From assembly GCA_041391425.1 (NCBI GenBank), contig JAWKNZ010000007.1, forward strand, positions 1-64,000: DNA of 64,000 bases, read 5' to 3'. The notes beneath the pieces are model-generated. The model ran no database searches, was not told the DNA's origin, and saw nothing but the letters and a program-made list of their open reading frames with translations. The DNA is from JAWKNZ01 sp041391425 (GTDB lineage: Bacteria > Bdellovibrionota_B > Oligoflexia > Oligoflexales > JAWKNZ01). This document shows positions 18,563 through 27,726 of this stretch, piece after piece (the first letter of the stretch is position 1; the number at the start of each line of letters is the position of its first letter). A program made the position numbers and the translations under genes.

Positions 18563-20968
18563 ATGATTACTTGCAATCTCTTCCTCGATGTAAGCATCAT
18601 CACTAACAGATTGGCTAGCTGCAAAAATCATATCATTGATATCTAGCAAGCTGATAACCCCATTTGCAGCTAGGTTGCGAATTTTTGCGAGTATTTGCAT
18701 CTCAACAAGCCGGTAACGCCCCTCATCAAATGCAGACATCGTCTCAAGATCTTCAAGCCAACTTTCTGCAAGCTCTTCTGGAGCATTTGATAGCAGTAAG
18801 CTTCTAATATGGTCATCAGCACCCGCCAAAAACGTTAACAAGTCTGCACGTTCTAGACCTAAAACCAATTCTAATAAATGTCCATCTTTGAGATATGGAA
18901 GCATCTCAACAGTGACTAATTTCAGCTTAATAGCTCTAGCCGCATCTCGATTTGTTTCCTGTAAATTTGCCATCAAAGCCCTTTGCTCATGCAAACTCGA
19001 TTTTTCCAGTAAATCCAATAAAATATCAGCCGAACGTAAGTTCTCAGTATCAAATTCAGGTTTTGCAATTACTTTCTTATGGAGAGCCTGTGCAACATTC
19101 GATAAGTACTCTTTTGGAATTGCTTCAGCCCTACATAGCTCTTTTAAGAGCGAGACTTTTTCTTCACCTTCAAACAAGTCAAATACTGACCTTCTTCTCT
19201 TATGTTCTAATTGAGTTAATACAATACTTTGCACTGCCGCATTTTCATCAATGACCAAGTTAAAAATCTGCGTTGGATCAAGAGTATGGAGAAAGTCAAA
19301 CTGTGACATTGTTTTCTTAGCCATCACTTTTATCTTATTCGCAGTGACTTTGGTTCGCAATGCCATCAGTAAATTAAAAATTTCTTCATCATCAAAATCA
19401 TATTCTGATTTATGATAGTATTCACTTAACTCATAAAGATCCCTACTCAAACTAGGATCACCCAGTAATTCAAAAACGATCAAGTGACCAAAAATATGAA
19501 CGTACTTCGCAGTAACTTCGACACCTTCTTCATGTAGCATTCTAGTAAACGTTTCCTTAGCTACACGTGGTGAATTTAAAAAAGCATCAACTAATTCTTC
19601 TTTCAATACATCAATCTTTAACTTTAACGATAAATCTCCAGACAAAGATTTATTAAACGTTTCAGTAGGCTTAGGCTCATTAGCATTATTGCCGTGGTAT
19701 TCATCTTCCATAAAATTCGGATGTTGCCTTGCTGTCTGCAACATAAAATGAGCATCTTTATTAGCTCTATTTACCTTTAGCAACCCCAATACCAACAATA
19801 AAATCATGAATAAAACAGCACCAACGATCAAAACAGGATTAGGAATTCCTTCTATCCACGACGATTTTTCAAGTGATGATTCCGTACTTGATAGCTCACT
19901 ACTCGAAGTATTATTTTTTGACTCCTTTGTAGATGTCGAGTTATTTGTGATAACCTCCTTTGTCCCGGCTAAATCTCTAAACATTACTAGCATTCTTCTT
20001 AATTTTTCTAAGCCGTAAGGGTCATCTTCTTGTGCCAATCTTTTTTGTTCTTTTTCCAGATGAGTTTCTGGAAAATCAACAGTGTTTAGATCAATACTTA
20101 CAGGGCTTACATACCTGGTTTTTGCCTTCATTATATTTAAAATTTTTGCTCGTTCCTGTTCGGACAGCTTAGAGTCGATTTCTACTGCAATGTCAATCGA
20201 TTCGATCTTCATTTGTGAGTTTAATGAAGCGTTTGTTACAATTTCATTTGTAGGCAGTCCATCTGCCTCGTCAGGAGTGATTGCCCGTCCGTCTACAGCA
20301 ATTTTAGACAGCAAGCATTTTTGTGGACAATAACGATCAATAACTCCTTGAAGTGATCTCGTTATTTTATCTTCAAGTGATTTTTTTAATCTATCTATAT
20401 TAAGATATGACTTACCGATTTGCGGCAATTGCACTTGCACCCAATCGATTGAAACTTTAAACCCTAACGAAGTAAGATGATTCATTAGAATCTGTTCGAG
20501 TCTTTGTCTGTTGTTTCTATCCACTCGACCGTCTACTTGAATTTTTATGGTAGCTTTATCCACATAAAAATTATCATTAGCATCATCGACTGCGCTTTCA
20601 AAACCTAAGTCTTCAATATCTTCAAAAGATTCTAATATCTCTGTATCGATAGAAATAATTTCGCACAGCGAACCACAATACCTAGTTAATATAGGATGTA
20701 ATCTATTATCAATGTCTTTATTTGTCTCAAAGCGAAGTTTTTCGTATCCACCTGGATTGATAATTCTGGGAGCAGAAGTAGCGAAAGCAGAGAGCGCTGA
20801 AGAATAGAAAACTATTAAAATAAATGTGAAAAAGAATCTAAAAACTAGTAATGCGCTTAATAAATTACAGATAGAAGAAAAATAAGGAAGGCAAAAACTC
20901 CTTGCTCCTCCTATTTTTCCTCTTGCACGTAATGACGTAGCAATTTTATCTTCACTCTTTATTCGCAT
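18551..20968 (-). CDS. Membrane-anchored FliG-like protein with duplicated periplasmic domain
   Basis: An 805-aa protein I cannot assign to a characterised family. A hydrophobic segment at about 35-66 looks like a signal or anchor. Two similar extracytoplasmic units follow (about 82-185 and 201-300), each opening with RYC-x3-C (Cys 98/102 and 214/218) and each containing a beta-strand pair with I-x-V-D/E. A Ser/Thr/Asn-rich linker leads to a second membrane helix (377-399). The cytoplasmic part (about 440-800) resembles FliG middle and C-terminal domains: helical arrays with FDLFEGEEKVSLLKELCRAE and a C-terminal stretch (ADLLTFLAGADDHIRSLLLS ... EELAESWLEDLE) like the FliG motor-contact region. 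No flagellar gene is nearby. The topology recalls an FliF-FliG arrangement. Confidence 0.6.
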   Translation of the reverse strand: MRIKSEDKIATSLRARGKIGGARSFCLPYFSSICNLLSALLVFRFFFTFILIVFYSSALSAFATSAPRIINPGGYEKLRFETNKDIDNRLHPILTRYCGSLCEIISIDTEILESFEDIEDLGFESAVDDANDNFYVDKATIKIQVDGRVDRNNRQRLEQILMNHLTSLGFKVSIDWVQVQLPQIGKSYLNIDRLKKSLEDKITRSLQGVIDRYCPQKCLLSKIAVDGRAITPDEADGLPTNEIVTNASLNSQMKIESIDIAVEIDSKLSEQERAKILNIMKAKTRYVSPVSIDLNTVDFPETHLEKEQKRLAQEDDPYGLEKLRRMLVMFRDLAGTKEVITNNSTSTKESKNNTSSSELSSTESSLEKSSWIEGIPNPVLIVGAVLFMILLLVLGLLKVNRANKDAHFMLQTARQHPNFMEDEYHGNNANEPKPTETFNKSLSGDLSLKLKIDVLKEELVDAFLNSPRVAKETFTRMLHEEGVEVTAKYVHIFGHLIVFELLGDPSLSRDLYELSEYYHKSEYDFDDEEIFNLLMALRTKVTANKIKVMAKKTMSQFDFLHTLDPTQIFNLVIDENAAVQSIVLTQLEHKRRRSVFDLFEGEEKVSLLKELCRAEAIPKEYLSNVAQALHKKVIAKPEFDTENLRSADILLDLLEKSSLHEQRALMANLQETNRDAARAIKLKLVTVEMLPYLKDGHLLELVLGLERADLLTFLAGADDHIRSLLLSNAPEELAESWLEDLETMSAFDEGRYRLVEMQILAKIRNLAANGVISLLDINDMIFAASQSVSDDAYIEEEIASNHLVA

Positions 20969-21086
20969 TCTACCTTTGCCCTTTAGCGCCCTAAACTCTA
21001 AAAATCAACGAGCGTAAATCCTACTTACAAGACAACGCATAAAGGCAGTCGGTATAATTCCATAAAAATAGATAGGAAGTTATTTC

Positions 21087-22094
21087 CTACCCCTTAAGAG
21101 CTTTGTTTATTTCAGCTTCAAACTGTTTTTCATCATGCCCAACCTGAATTTTTCTCCCGTTAAGGAAGAAAGTAGGAGTCCCCTGGACTCCTACTCTTCG
21201 TCCTTCAACTTCAGATTTTGCAACTTTTTCCTTGGCCTCATTAGAAGCTAAACATTCTTTAAATTTTTGTATTTCCAAACCTAAGTCTTTTGCAAATTTC
21301 TCAGGAGATTCCTTAGTCAATTCATTTTGCTTTTCAAAAGCCATATAATGATATTCCCAATATTTCTTCTGTTGGTCAGCACAAACTCCACCAACCGCAA
21401 CTTGTCGAGAAATACCAGATGGATTGATAGGAAAATCAAGATAAACAAGTTTCACTTTATTACCATATTTCTTCATAACATTTTTAACTACACTTGAGGC
21501 TTTTTTACAGTGTGGGCATTGATAATCTGCGAATTCCACCAATGTCAATTTCGCCTTATCCGAGCCTTTAGTCGGATACCCTTGACTCGCTATATTAAAA
21601 GACGGCGGAACAGGCTCTTCCAATAAAACCTTAAACTTACCTTTAGATTTAATTTCTTTAATCAAAGTATTCCTAATTTCAACAGCTTTTTCTCTTTCCA
21701 AAATCCGAGAGATTTCTCCCTTAATCTTTTCATATGGATAAGGAATCCTCTCCTTGTTTTTGTCATACCAAGCCTTCATCTCACCTTCACTAGCAGGTTT
21801 AGTGGCAAAAGTAGCTTCTCTGACCTTTTCTATTGTTGTTTTCTTACTCTTCGCTTTTTCCTCAAGATAGATCTGGATCAGGTGTTCGTCTACGACATGG
21901 CTTAAGCTATCATATTGCTCTTTTTTTGCTTCGTATATTGATTGTTGAAATGAAGGCTCTAACTCAGAGACTGAATAGGTTTTCCCCTTATATGTATACA
22001 GATTTTCAGAATGCCCTACTGTTGCCCAAAATGACAAACAAAGTGTAGGAATCAAAACGGCAATTAAAGACTTTGAAATATTACTAACTTTCAC
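21087..22094 (-). CDS. DsbA-like thioredoxin-fold protein with SurA-like N-terminal region
   Basis: A 335-aa periplasmic protein: signal peptide (about 1-29), a helical SurA/PpiC-like chaperone segment (about 35-155) and a thioredoxin-fold DsbA domain with the redox motif CPHC (DYQCPHCKKASSVV) and cis-Pro loop GVQGTPTFFLNGR. Likely role: thiol-disulfide exchange on secreted proteins, which would suit the many Cys-containing lipoproteins in this window. The start is GTG with AGGAGGATT upstream. No DsbB partner is visible nearby. Confidence 0.85.
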   Translation of the reverse strand: MKVSNISKSLIAVLIPTLCLSFWATVGHSENLYTYKGKTYSVSELEPSFQQSIYEAKKEQYDSLSHVVDEHLIQIYLEEKAKSKKTTIEKVREATFATKPASEGEMKAWYDKNKERIPYPYEKIKGEISRILEREKAVEIRNTLIKEIKSKGKFKVLLEEPVPPSFNIASQGYPTKGSDKAKLTLVEFADYQCPHCKKASSVVKNVMKKYGNKVKLVYLDFPINPSGISRQVAVGGVCADQQKKYWEYHYMAFEKQNELTKESPEKFAKDLGLEIQKFKECLASNEAKEKVAKSEVEGRRVGVQGTPTFFLNGRKIQVGHDEKQFEAEINKALKG

Positions 22095-22268
22095 TACTAG
22101 AATCCTCCTATTCGCATCTTATTTTCAAGTAGCCTAGCAATTCTATAAAACTTTCGCGACTAATTTGTTATTAATTTAAGTAATAATAGCGTGACTTGAC
22201 GACGCCTAATAATTACTCGCTTCAGCCTCAGAGAAATACCTTTTTACAGATTAAAGCGGAGGTTAAAC

Positions 22269-22431
22269 CCGGGATCTGAAATTTTTTGAAAAACTGTAGT
22301 ATTTGCACCGGATTCGAAGTTCGCTCGGGTGCTCGGCGCAAGGAGGTGGGAAACCGCAATCTACATGTTAGCACATGAGGATTTCCTGACGACGAAGCAA
22401 CGCCGCAACCGGCTAGAAATTCGGACCCGGG
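22269..22431 (+). repeat. Repeat family 2, copy B (163 bp)
   Basis: Same orientation as copy A; the ends are CCGGGATCTGAAATTTTTT and TCGGACCCGGG. Flanking hexamers TTAAAC and TTAGGC match at four of six positions, suggesting an aged target duplication. It lies upstream of the DsbA-like gene. Confidence 0.85.
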
Positions 22432-22516
22432 TTAGGCTATAAAGAGAATTCCGCAGATGAGATAGGATTAGATTTGTAGCAGACAAAAGGCAAAAAAGAT
22501 TAAATATTGAGCAATT

Positions 22517-23578
22517 TTATGATTTAGCGCTTATTTGATGCGTCTCAACCCGTTCTGGAGAAGACAATTCAGTCGTCTCCCGTTGCAACTTATTTATATC
22601 TTTTACGGTAAAAACCGGAGGCGTAAATCTGCGAGGGCTAAAGTGCTCACGCACAATTTGCCATTCTCCATTACCAGCTCTACTCCAAAACAAGATTTTT
22701 CTACCATTAGAAATAAAACGACCATCGCCATCAAAGTCCTGGTTCATTATTGACACAGCATATTTTGGATGCGTCACAATCCGCAAATCTGAGATTCCTA
22801 CTCTCATAGTCTTGTATGATTTAAAAACCCCTCGTTTATAATCTGCATATGACGACTTTGTTCGCCCTTTTAGTTGAAAATCATCTGAGTAAAAAGATAT
22901 ATAACTATCAAGATCCCTAGCCTGCCATGCCGCAATCCAATTTAATGTTCGTTCCTTAACAGCTTTTATTTCTAACTCTTTATTTACTTCCGAGCTATCT
23001 TTCGCAATCACAACCAAAGCCTGGTAAGGTTCAAGCCAAGAAGAAAGCCTATTAATGTCATTATTATAAAAAGCAACACAACCCTCAGTCACATTCGTCT
23101 TAGCAATACGCTCATCATTACCAGCGCCATGAAGCCAGATACCATAACCAGTCTTACCATCTAACTTGTCTATAGGATTAGGAAAATCCAATGGAATTGC
23201 CCTTGGACCGTACTTGCTTTGCTGCAAGCTTGATCCAGAAATATGCTTTTGTGGAAAGTAAATTCCTTCAGGTGTTTTATTATCTCCTTCTTTTTCTTTA
23301 TCACCCTTCTCTTTTCCCATCGCTATTTTAAATGACTTTAAAACCTTCGACTGACTAGCATCCTCTGGCCAAGTTTTCAACTCCGCCTTCATCGTAGCCT
23401 TATCAACCGACAACAAAATCATCTCACTCAAGGCTTCCCTTTTGTAATCTTCATTAGGGCTTTCAGGCGCCGCCAGTAATACAGGTGCCTGTGTAAATGT
23501 CGAAGCACAATAACTACTTATTAATGCAGCAACAGCCAGTAATTTCCACTTAAAATCTTTTACCATCATGAAACCCAT
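22517..23578 (-). CDS. L,D-transpeptidase (YkuD) with C-terminal NTF2-like domain
   Basis: A 353-aa secreted protein. The N-terminal hydrophobic segment is about residues 12-34. The YkuD domain (about 55-200) shows YGIWLHGAGND and the active-site stretch TEGCVAFYNNDINRLS, where Cys is the nucleophile; the usual HGC-I/V-R is here EGC-VA. A C-terminal SnoaL/NTF2-like domain (about 225-330; WIAAWQARDLDSYISFYSDDF) follows, an arrangement known in proteobacterial L,D-transpeptidases. Likely role: peptidoglycan 3-3 crosslinks or lipoprotein anchoring. The start may be one of the two Met codons at residues 4-5. Confidence 0.85.
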   Translation of the reverse strand: MGFMMVKDFKWKLLAVAALISSYCASTFTQAPVLLAAPESPNEDYKREALSEMILLSVDKATMKAELKTWPEDASQSKVLKSFKIAMGKEKGDKEKEGDNKTPEGIYFPQKHISGSSLQQSKYGPRAIPLDFPNPIDKLDGKTGYGIWLHGAGNDERIAKTNVTEGCVAFYNNDINRLSSWLEPYQALVVIAKDSSEVNKELEIKAVKERTLNWIAAWQARDLDSYISFYSDDFQLKGRTKSSYADYKRGVFKSYKTMRVGISDLRIVTHPKYAVSIMNQDFDGDGRFISNGRKILFWSRAGNGEWQIVREHFSPRRFTPPVFTVKDINKLQRETTELSSPERVETHQISAKS

Positions 23579-23908
23579 AGTCAGTTTTCAAGATTCATTC
23601 AAAATAGGCCATACTACCATCCTGACCTAATTCAGCTCGTGTAACAAGTGTGATACTTTACCTACCACCTCTGTTATTTATAGACAAGCTCTCATCCACC
23701 TAAGCTAACCAATTCGCATATAAAATTTCTGTACCTTGATTGGAAAAAAAATGTTTTTGTTATAGGCATATGATAATGATGACCTCTTTTTTTATATCTT
23801 AATCTTCCATCCCACGAGCATCCTAGCGATCAAATCGCCATCCTACAGCTTTATATTCGTACAAATGCATAATTTTATTTAGGTTTGTTCAAAAAAGTTT
23901 CAGTCAAA
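23579..23908. other. Intergenic region upstream of the L,D-transpeptidase gene
   Basis: About 330 bp of AT-rich sequence between two minus-strand genes. It presumably holds the promoter of the L,D-transpeptidase gene. I see no repeat copy, hairpin with T-tract, or ORF worth reporting. Confidence 0.35.
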
Positions 23909-24994
23909 TCAATGCGGCGACAAACCAAGCAAATCCAATAACTCACTGAAATCATCAGGAAAATTTGTTTCAAAGCGCATCTCCTCTCCAGTAGCCGGAT
24001 GCTTAAAGCCTAATAATTTCGCATGCAGCATTTGCCTATTAAGATTCCTTACTTTATCCACCAAGGCACTGCCATACTCTCTAGGCAATTGGACGGGTGC
24101 CCCGTAGACCAAATCTCCTAATATCGGCGCTTTGAGCATCGCACTATGCACCCTAATCTGGTGCGTCCGCCCAGTATAAAGCCTAATAAGACTCAGTATG
24201 ATCTTACTCCCATATGCAACCTGGGGAAAAAATACACTTTTAGCCCAACGGTATTTCTTAGGTAAAGAAGTGCGAACAGATTGATATTTAGCATCAAGAT
24301 CTTCACTTGCTATTGACGCAAACTTTAATCGAGAGTGAGGATCCCGATAAAGATAACTCTCTATTTCGATCTGCTCTCCAATATTCTCTACAGTTATTGC
24401 CTGCATTTTGTTAGAATTCTTCTTAATTAACCGCGAATTCGATTGTTGACAGTAATGCAAAGCCACATACTCACGTGTATTCGTTTTTAATTCAAATTGT
24501 TTTGAAAGACCCGCCAATGCCAGATCAGTTTTGGCGCAAACCAAAACACCGCTGGTATCCTTATCTAGTCTATGAACAATTCCAGGTCGAAGCCACCCAT
24601 CCCTATCAGAATGTATAGCCAAATCTTTGAAGTGATATAACAGTCCTTCGGCTATGGTAACCCCAGTTTCGCCTGCTCCTGGATGGACGACAATGCCAGC
24701 TTCTTTATTAATAACGACAATATGTTCATCTTCGTAAAGAATGGAGAGGTCTAATTTTTTCGGCTCTAATTTAAACTGTTTTCTTTTAGAAAAACCTACT
24801 TGAATTGTATCGTTCTTTTCTAATTTTGAACTAGCACGGCATACTTCACCATTTAAAAGAACAGCTTCTTCTTCAATGAGTTTTTTTATCTTTGAGCGTG
24901 TAAGATCTTCTAGCTTTTGACTGAGCCAAAGATCAAGCCGCACCCCAACCCCAGATTCGTCAACTTTCAGATCTATTAAATCTTTTTCTTGCAA
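23909..24994 (-). CDS. rluD: RluD-type 23S rRNA pseudouridine synthase
   Basis: Isomerises uridines in 23S rRNA helix 69 if orthologous to RluD; RluA/C/D paralogs are hard to separate by eye. The 361-aa protein has an N-terminal S4 RNA-binding domain (GVRLDLWLSQKLEDLTRSKIKKLIEE), then the RluA catalytic domain with GIVHRLDKDTSGVLVCAKT (catalytic Asp), YVALHY and the RTHQIRVHSA motif. There is a longer insertion than usual between YVALHY and the TGRTHQIR strand. The start is TTG and overlaps the upstream gene's end by 19 bp, so translation is probably coupled. Confidence 0.92.
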   Translation of the reverse strand: MQEKDLIDLKVDESGVGVRLDLWLSQKLEDLTRSKIKKLIEEEAVLLNGEVCRASSKLEKNDTIQVGFSKRKQFKLEPKKLDLSILYEDEHIVVINKEAGIVVHPGAGETGVTIAEGLLYHFKDLAIHSDRDGWLRPGIVHRLDKDTSGVLVCAKTDLALAGLSKQFELKTNTREYVALHYCQQSNSRLIKKNSNKMQAITVENIGEQIEIESYLYRDPHSRLKFASIASEDLDAKYQSVRTSLPKKYRWAKSVFFPQVAYGSKIILSLIRLYTGRTHQIRVHSAMLKAPILGDLVYGAPVQLPREYGSALVDKVRNLNRQMLHAKLLGFKHPATGEEMRFETNFPDDFSELLDLLGLSPH

Positions 24995-25686
24995 GCCAAA
25001 ACACGCCTTATGTATGCATCAATCAAATTTTGGGAGTCCATAATCCCCATAAATCCCAAATAACTCCTTAAAAATCCTTTAACATACGCCGTTTGAGGGA
25101 GCTGATCAAAATCATTTTGCTCTAAGGAACGTAACAAGCTTTCGGAAATTTTAGTATGCTCTGCTACTTCGGCAATGCTTAGACCAATCGTCTGGCGAAC
25201 TTTTTCTAATAAGGAACCATCAACATCTTCGGCTTCCAAAAGCAAACACTGGACATCAGATTTGACACGGGTATCAATACTTTTGGAAGCGACCCTTCTA
25301 AGCGTCTTACTAGAGTTCTGATGTCTATATTTTTCACTCTTCCAACCATCTCGCCCAGCTTCAACGTAATTCTGCACCTCGATAGAGCGATCTAGCCCAC
25401 CTCCTATACTGGAAGATTTCATCACGGTGCTTTCTGGACCATGCCATCGATGCAAAGCATCATACTCACGTCTTTTTTCAACATCATTTAAAATTTCAAA
25501 AGCATATTCTACTTCTTGAAGTGATGAAAGCCTCTCTTCTTCATCAATAAGAGAATAAAGTGCTTGACTTCCTTCACCATAAGCACGCTTCAACTGCAAG
25601 TAAGCTTGCCTAATCTGTAATCCATTTGCATGTGTAGATAAACCTAGAATCTTATATAAATCTCGCTCACATTCAGATATTTCCAA
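24976..25686 (-). CDS. J-domain-like protein fused to RodZ-like HTH, HPD motif absent
   Basis: A 236-aa cytoplasmic protein. Residues 8-75 resemble a DnaJ domain (DLYKILGLSTHANGLQIRQA ... VEYAFEILNDVEKRREYDAL), but the helix II-III loop lacks the HPD tripeptide that activates Hsp70. After a basic linker, residues about 160-230 form an HTH_25/RodZ-type domain (LLEKVRQTIGLSIAEVAEHT ... YVKGFLRSYLGFMG). No transmembrane helix follows, unlike RodZ. The start is TTG with GGGAG upstream. It overlaps rluD and sits close to the MinD-like gene. Confidence 0.8.
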   Translation of the reverse strand: MEISECERDLYKILGLSTHANGLQIRQAYLQLKRAYGEGSQALYSLIDEEERLSSLQEVEYAFEILNDVEKRREYDALHRWHGPESTVMKSSSIGGGLDRSIEVQNYVEAGRDGWKSEKYRHQNSSKTLRRVASKSIDTRVKSDVQCLLLEAEDVDGSLLEKVRQTIGLSIAEVAEHTKISESLLRSLEQNDFDQLPQTAYVKGFLRSYLGFMGIMDSQNLIDAYIRRVLACKKKI

Positions 25687-25772
25687 GTAACATTTCTCCC
25701 TATTTATCTACTTTCGATACTATTATTTTGAAGCATTTTTTTTCTAAGACACTTCATCGTAGAAAATACATT

Positions 25773-26864
25773 CTAGCTGTTGCTTTCAAAAAGCAATTGT
25801 TCAATCACAAGAGAAATTTCAGTTAGCCTCTTGGCTAAAACCGCATGTGGAAAGTCTTCAATCATTAGTCTGCGGTTACGTAATGATTTCCACGCAACCT
25901 CATCATAATTCAAGTACCCTAGAAATTTTGTGTTAAACCCAAAATAGTCTTTGCTAATAGCCTGCATTGAATAACCTACATCTATATCTCTTTGGCTTCT
26001 AATTTGGTTAACAACGAACCCCATAGTACGCCCGGCTAAAGCTGCAAAAACCTTCTCAATAAACTCAGGATGCTGCTCAAACATACTTCTAAGTTTTTGT
26101 TGATAACTGCCTTTTACTTCTTCCCCAGAAGCATTTTTCCCAATACCAATAATGTTTTTAGCTAAATCAGCAACCCCATACGCCTCAATATGCATACCTA
26201 TATGATCCAAAAGTCTGCTGAATATAGACTTTAAAAAAGCATAGGCATTTTCAATAGATGTCGGTTCAGGAAGAATCGTTACGATACCCAAATGAGCAGC
26301 TGTAAAAAAATCTACTGTATGGATATGGTTGCCGGCACCTAAGTCCAAAATAACGCAATCATAACCATACCTTTCTTTGCAATGCACAAGAGAGCTCCAA
26401 AGACTATTCATCGTCCCTGCGACCGCCGTCCCCCCTTCAAATGACCAAAGTTCGTCCTTACCCCCAGCAATTAAATCTACAGATGGAAATTGTGTTTTAC
26501 TAATAACCTGTGAAAACTCAAAATTTTCATATACGACAAAATCTATTAAAGATCGTAAAGGACGCCCCATTCCTAGATAGGTATGGATATTCGCCCCGCC
26601 GGTATCCATATCAATTAGAAGCACTTTATGACCACTGCGTCCTAGCTTAGCCGCAATATTTGCACTAACAAAGCTTTTACCAACACCACCTTTACCACCA
26701 CCAACGGCAATAATTTTAGGTACGTTATAAGAAGATAGTGAAAGGCCAACATAAGGGGGTAGCCCTAGTGCCCATGAGTCAAACTTTTCAAATGAACTAG
26801 CACTCTCACCTTTTTTAGGCAGAACCATATGCGACATGCGTAAATCACTAACATCAACATTCAT
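25773..26864 (-). CDS. MinD/FlhG-type P-loop ATPase
   Basis: A 363-aa SIMIBI-class ATPase. The deviant Walker A motif is clear (GGGKGGVGKSFVSANIAAKL), followed by switch I DMDTGGANIHTYLG and Walker B CVILDLGAGNH. It resembles FlhG/MinD/ParA proteins that position surface machines or cell-division components; the Gly before His in the Walker B region differs from the D-x-P/S-A-G of ParA. No MinC/MinE, FlhF or ParB partner is present. It shares strand and close spacing with the J/HTH and rluD genes. Assigning a polar-localisation role would be inference. Confidence 0.82.
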   Translation of the reverse strand: MNVDVSDLRMSHMVLPKKGESASSFEKFDSWALGLPPYVGLSLSSYNVPKIIAVGGGKGGVGKSFVSANIAAKLGRSGHKVLLIDMDTGGANIHTYLGMGRPLRSLIDFVVYENFEFSQVISKTQFPSVDLIAGGKDELWSFEGGTAVAGTMNSLWSSLVHCKERYGYDCVILDLGAGNHIHTVDFFTAAHLGIVTILPEPTSIENAYAFLKSIFSRLLDHIGMHIEAYGVADLAKNIIGIGKNASGEEVKGSYQQKLRSMFEQHPEFIEKVFAALAGRTMGFVVNQIRSQRDIDVGYSMQAISKDYFGFNTKFLGYLNYDEVAWKSLRNRRLMIEDFPHAVLAKRLTEISLVIEQLLFESNS

Positions 26865-26994
26865 AAAACCACCAATTAATAATTGTTTACCTATAATTTA
26901 TCAAAGAATGCCGACATATGTAAATCTTTTTGAAAGATTAGATCAGGGGTTGAAGTATGTATGCGCCCAACGAGTCAAACTGCTTCGAACTTCA

Positions 26995-27558
26995 TTAACT
27001 TGAAAATTGCTGAAAAACCAGCTCGGTCATAAAGCAACCAAGTGTCACCAGGACGAAACCAAAACTTTTAATTAGTAGCCAATGAGAATTTTTCAATCGT
27101 AGCGCAGCATAAGCCACAAGGCAGGAATGGATGGAAATCCACACAATAAGATACATCGACATCCGTTGAAACATCAATATCAAGACTGGATTATCAAAAT
27201 TAGAAAACTGCTCAGGAGGCATCAACATTTTCATCTTAGGGAGAAATTTAATCAGTATTGGAGTATCAAAAAATTGAAAATAAGAGATTATCAACACCCA
27301 AACCGCATTTGTTATAACAGGCTGAAATTTAAAGAATATACCGTCATTTTTCTTGATAGACAAAAGCCCTGTTGCCAACACTGCAGTGATGACAATTATA
27401 ATTTCGTAATCTAACTCTTTGAAAATTACCCAATAGACAGCCGCCATTAGCACACTCGAGGCGATAGCCGCCCAAATCCCGCGCTTTAAATCAAAATAAT
27501 AATCGATAACTACAAATAAAATAAGAGGAAGTAAGGTCATCAACATTAGATAGGTCAT
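26995..27558 (-). CDS. YciB/IspZ-like inner-membrane protein
   Basis: A 187-aa polytopic membrane protein with about five or six hydrophobic helices. The pattern LLPLILFVVIDYYFDLKRGI near the start and the central DGIFFKFQPVITNAVWVLI resemble the YciB (intracellular septation protein A) family, whose members affect envelope integrity and elongation. AAGGAAGAG precedes the ATG. The match is by eye and moderate. Confidence 0.6.
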   Translation of the reverse strand: MTYLMLMTLLPLILFVVIDYYFDLKRGIWAAIASSVLMAAVYWVIFKELDYEIIIVITAVLATGLLSIKKNDGIFFKFQPVITNAVWVLIISYFQFFDTPILIKFLPKMKMLMPPEQFSNFDNPVLILMFQRMSMYLIVWISIHSCLVAYAALRLKNSHWLLIKSFGFVLVTLGCFMTELVFQQFSS

Positions 27559-27726
27559 AAAACTCTTCCTTTATTTGATGATAACCTTTTCAGAGTGGCT
27601 TTAAAATGCGCCTCACTACATGCAACTACCAACAACAGTAGCACACCCTTGCAAATCCAGTCCTTGATTAGCATAGTCTTATTCATAATCGTTTTTATTC
27701 CATCAGCTTAAAAAATCCAGCATTTT

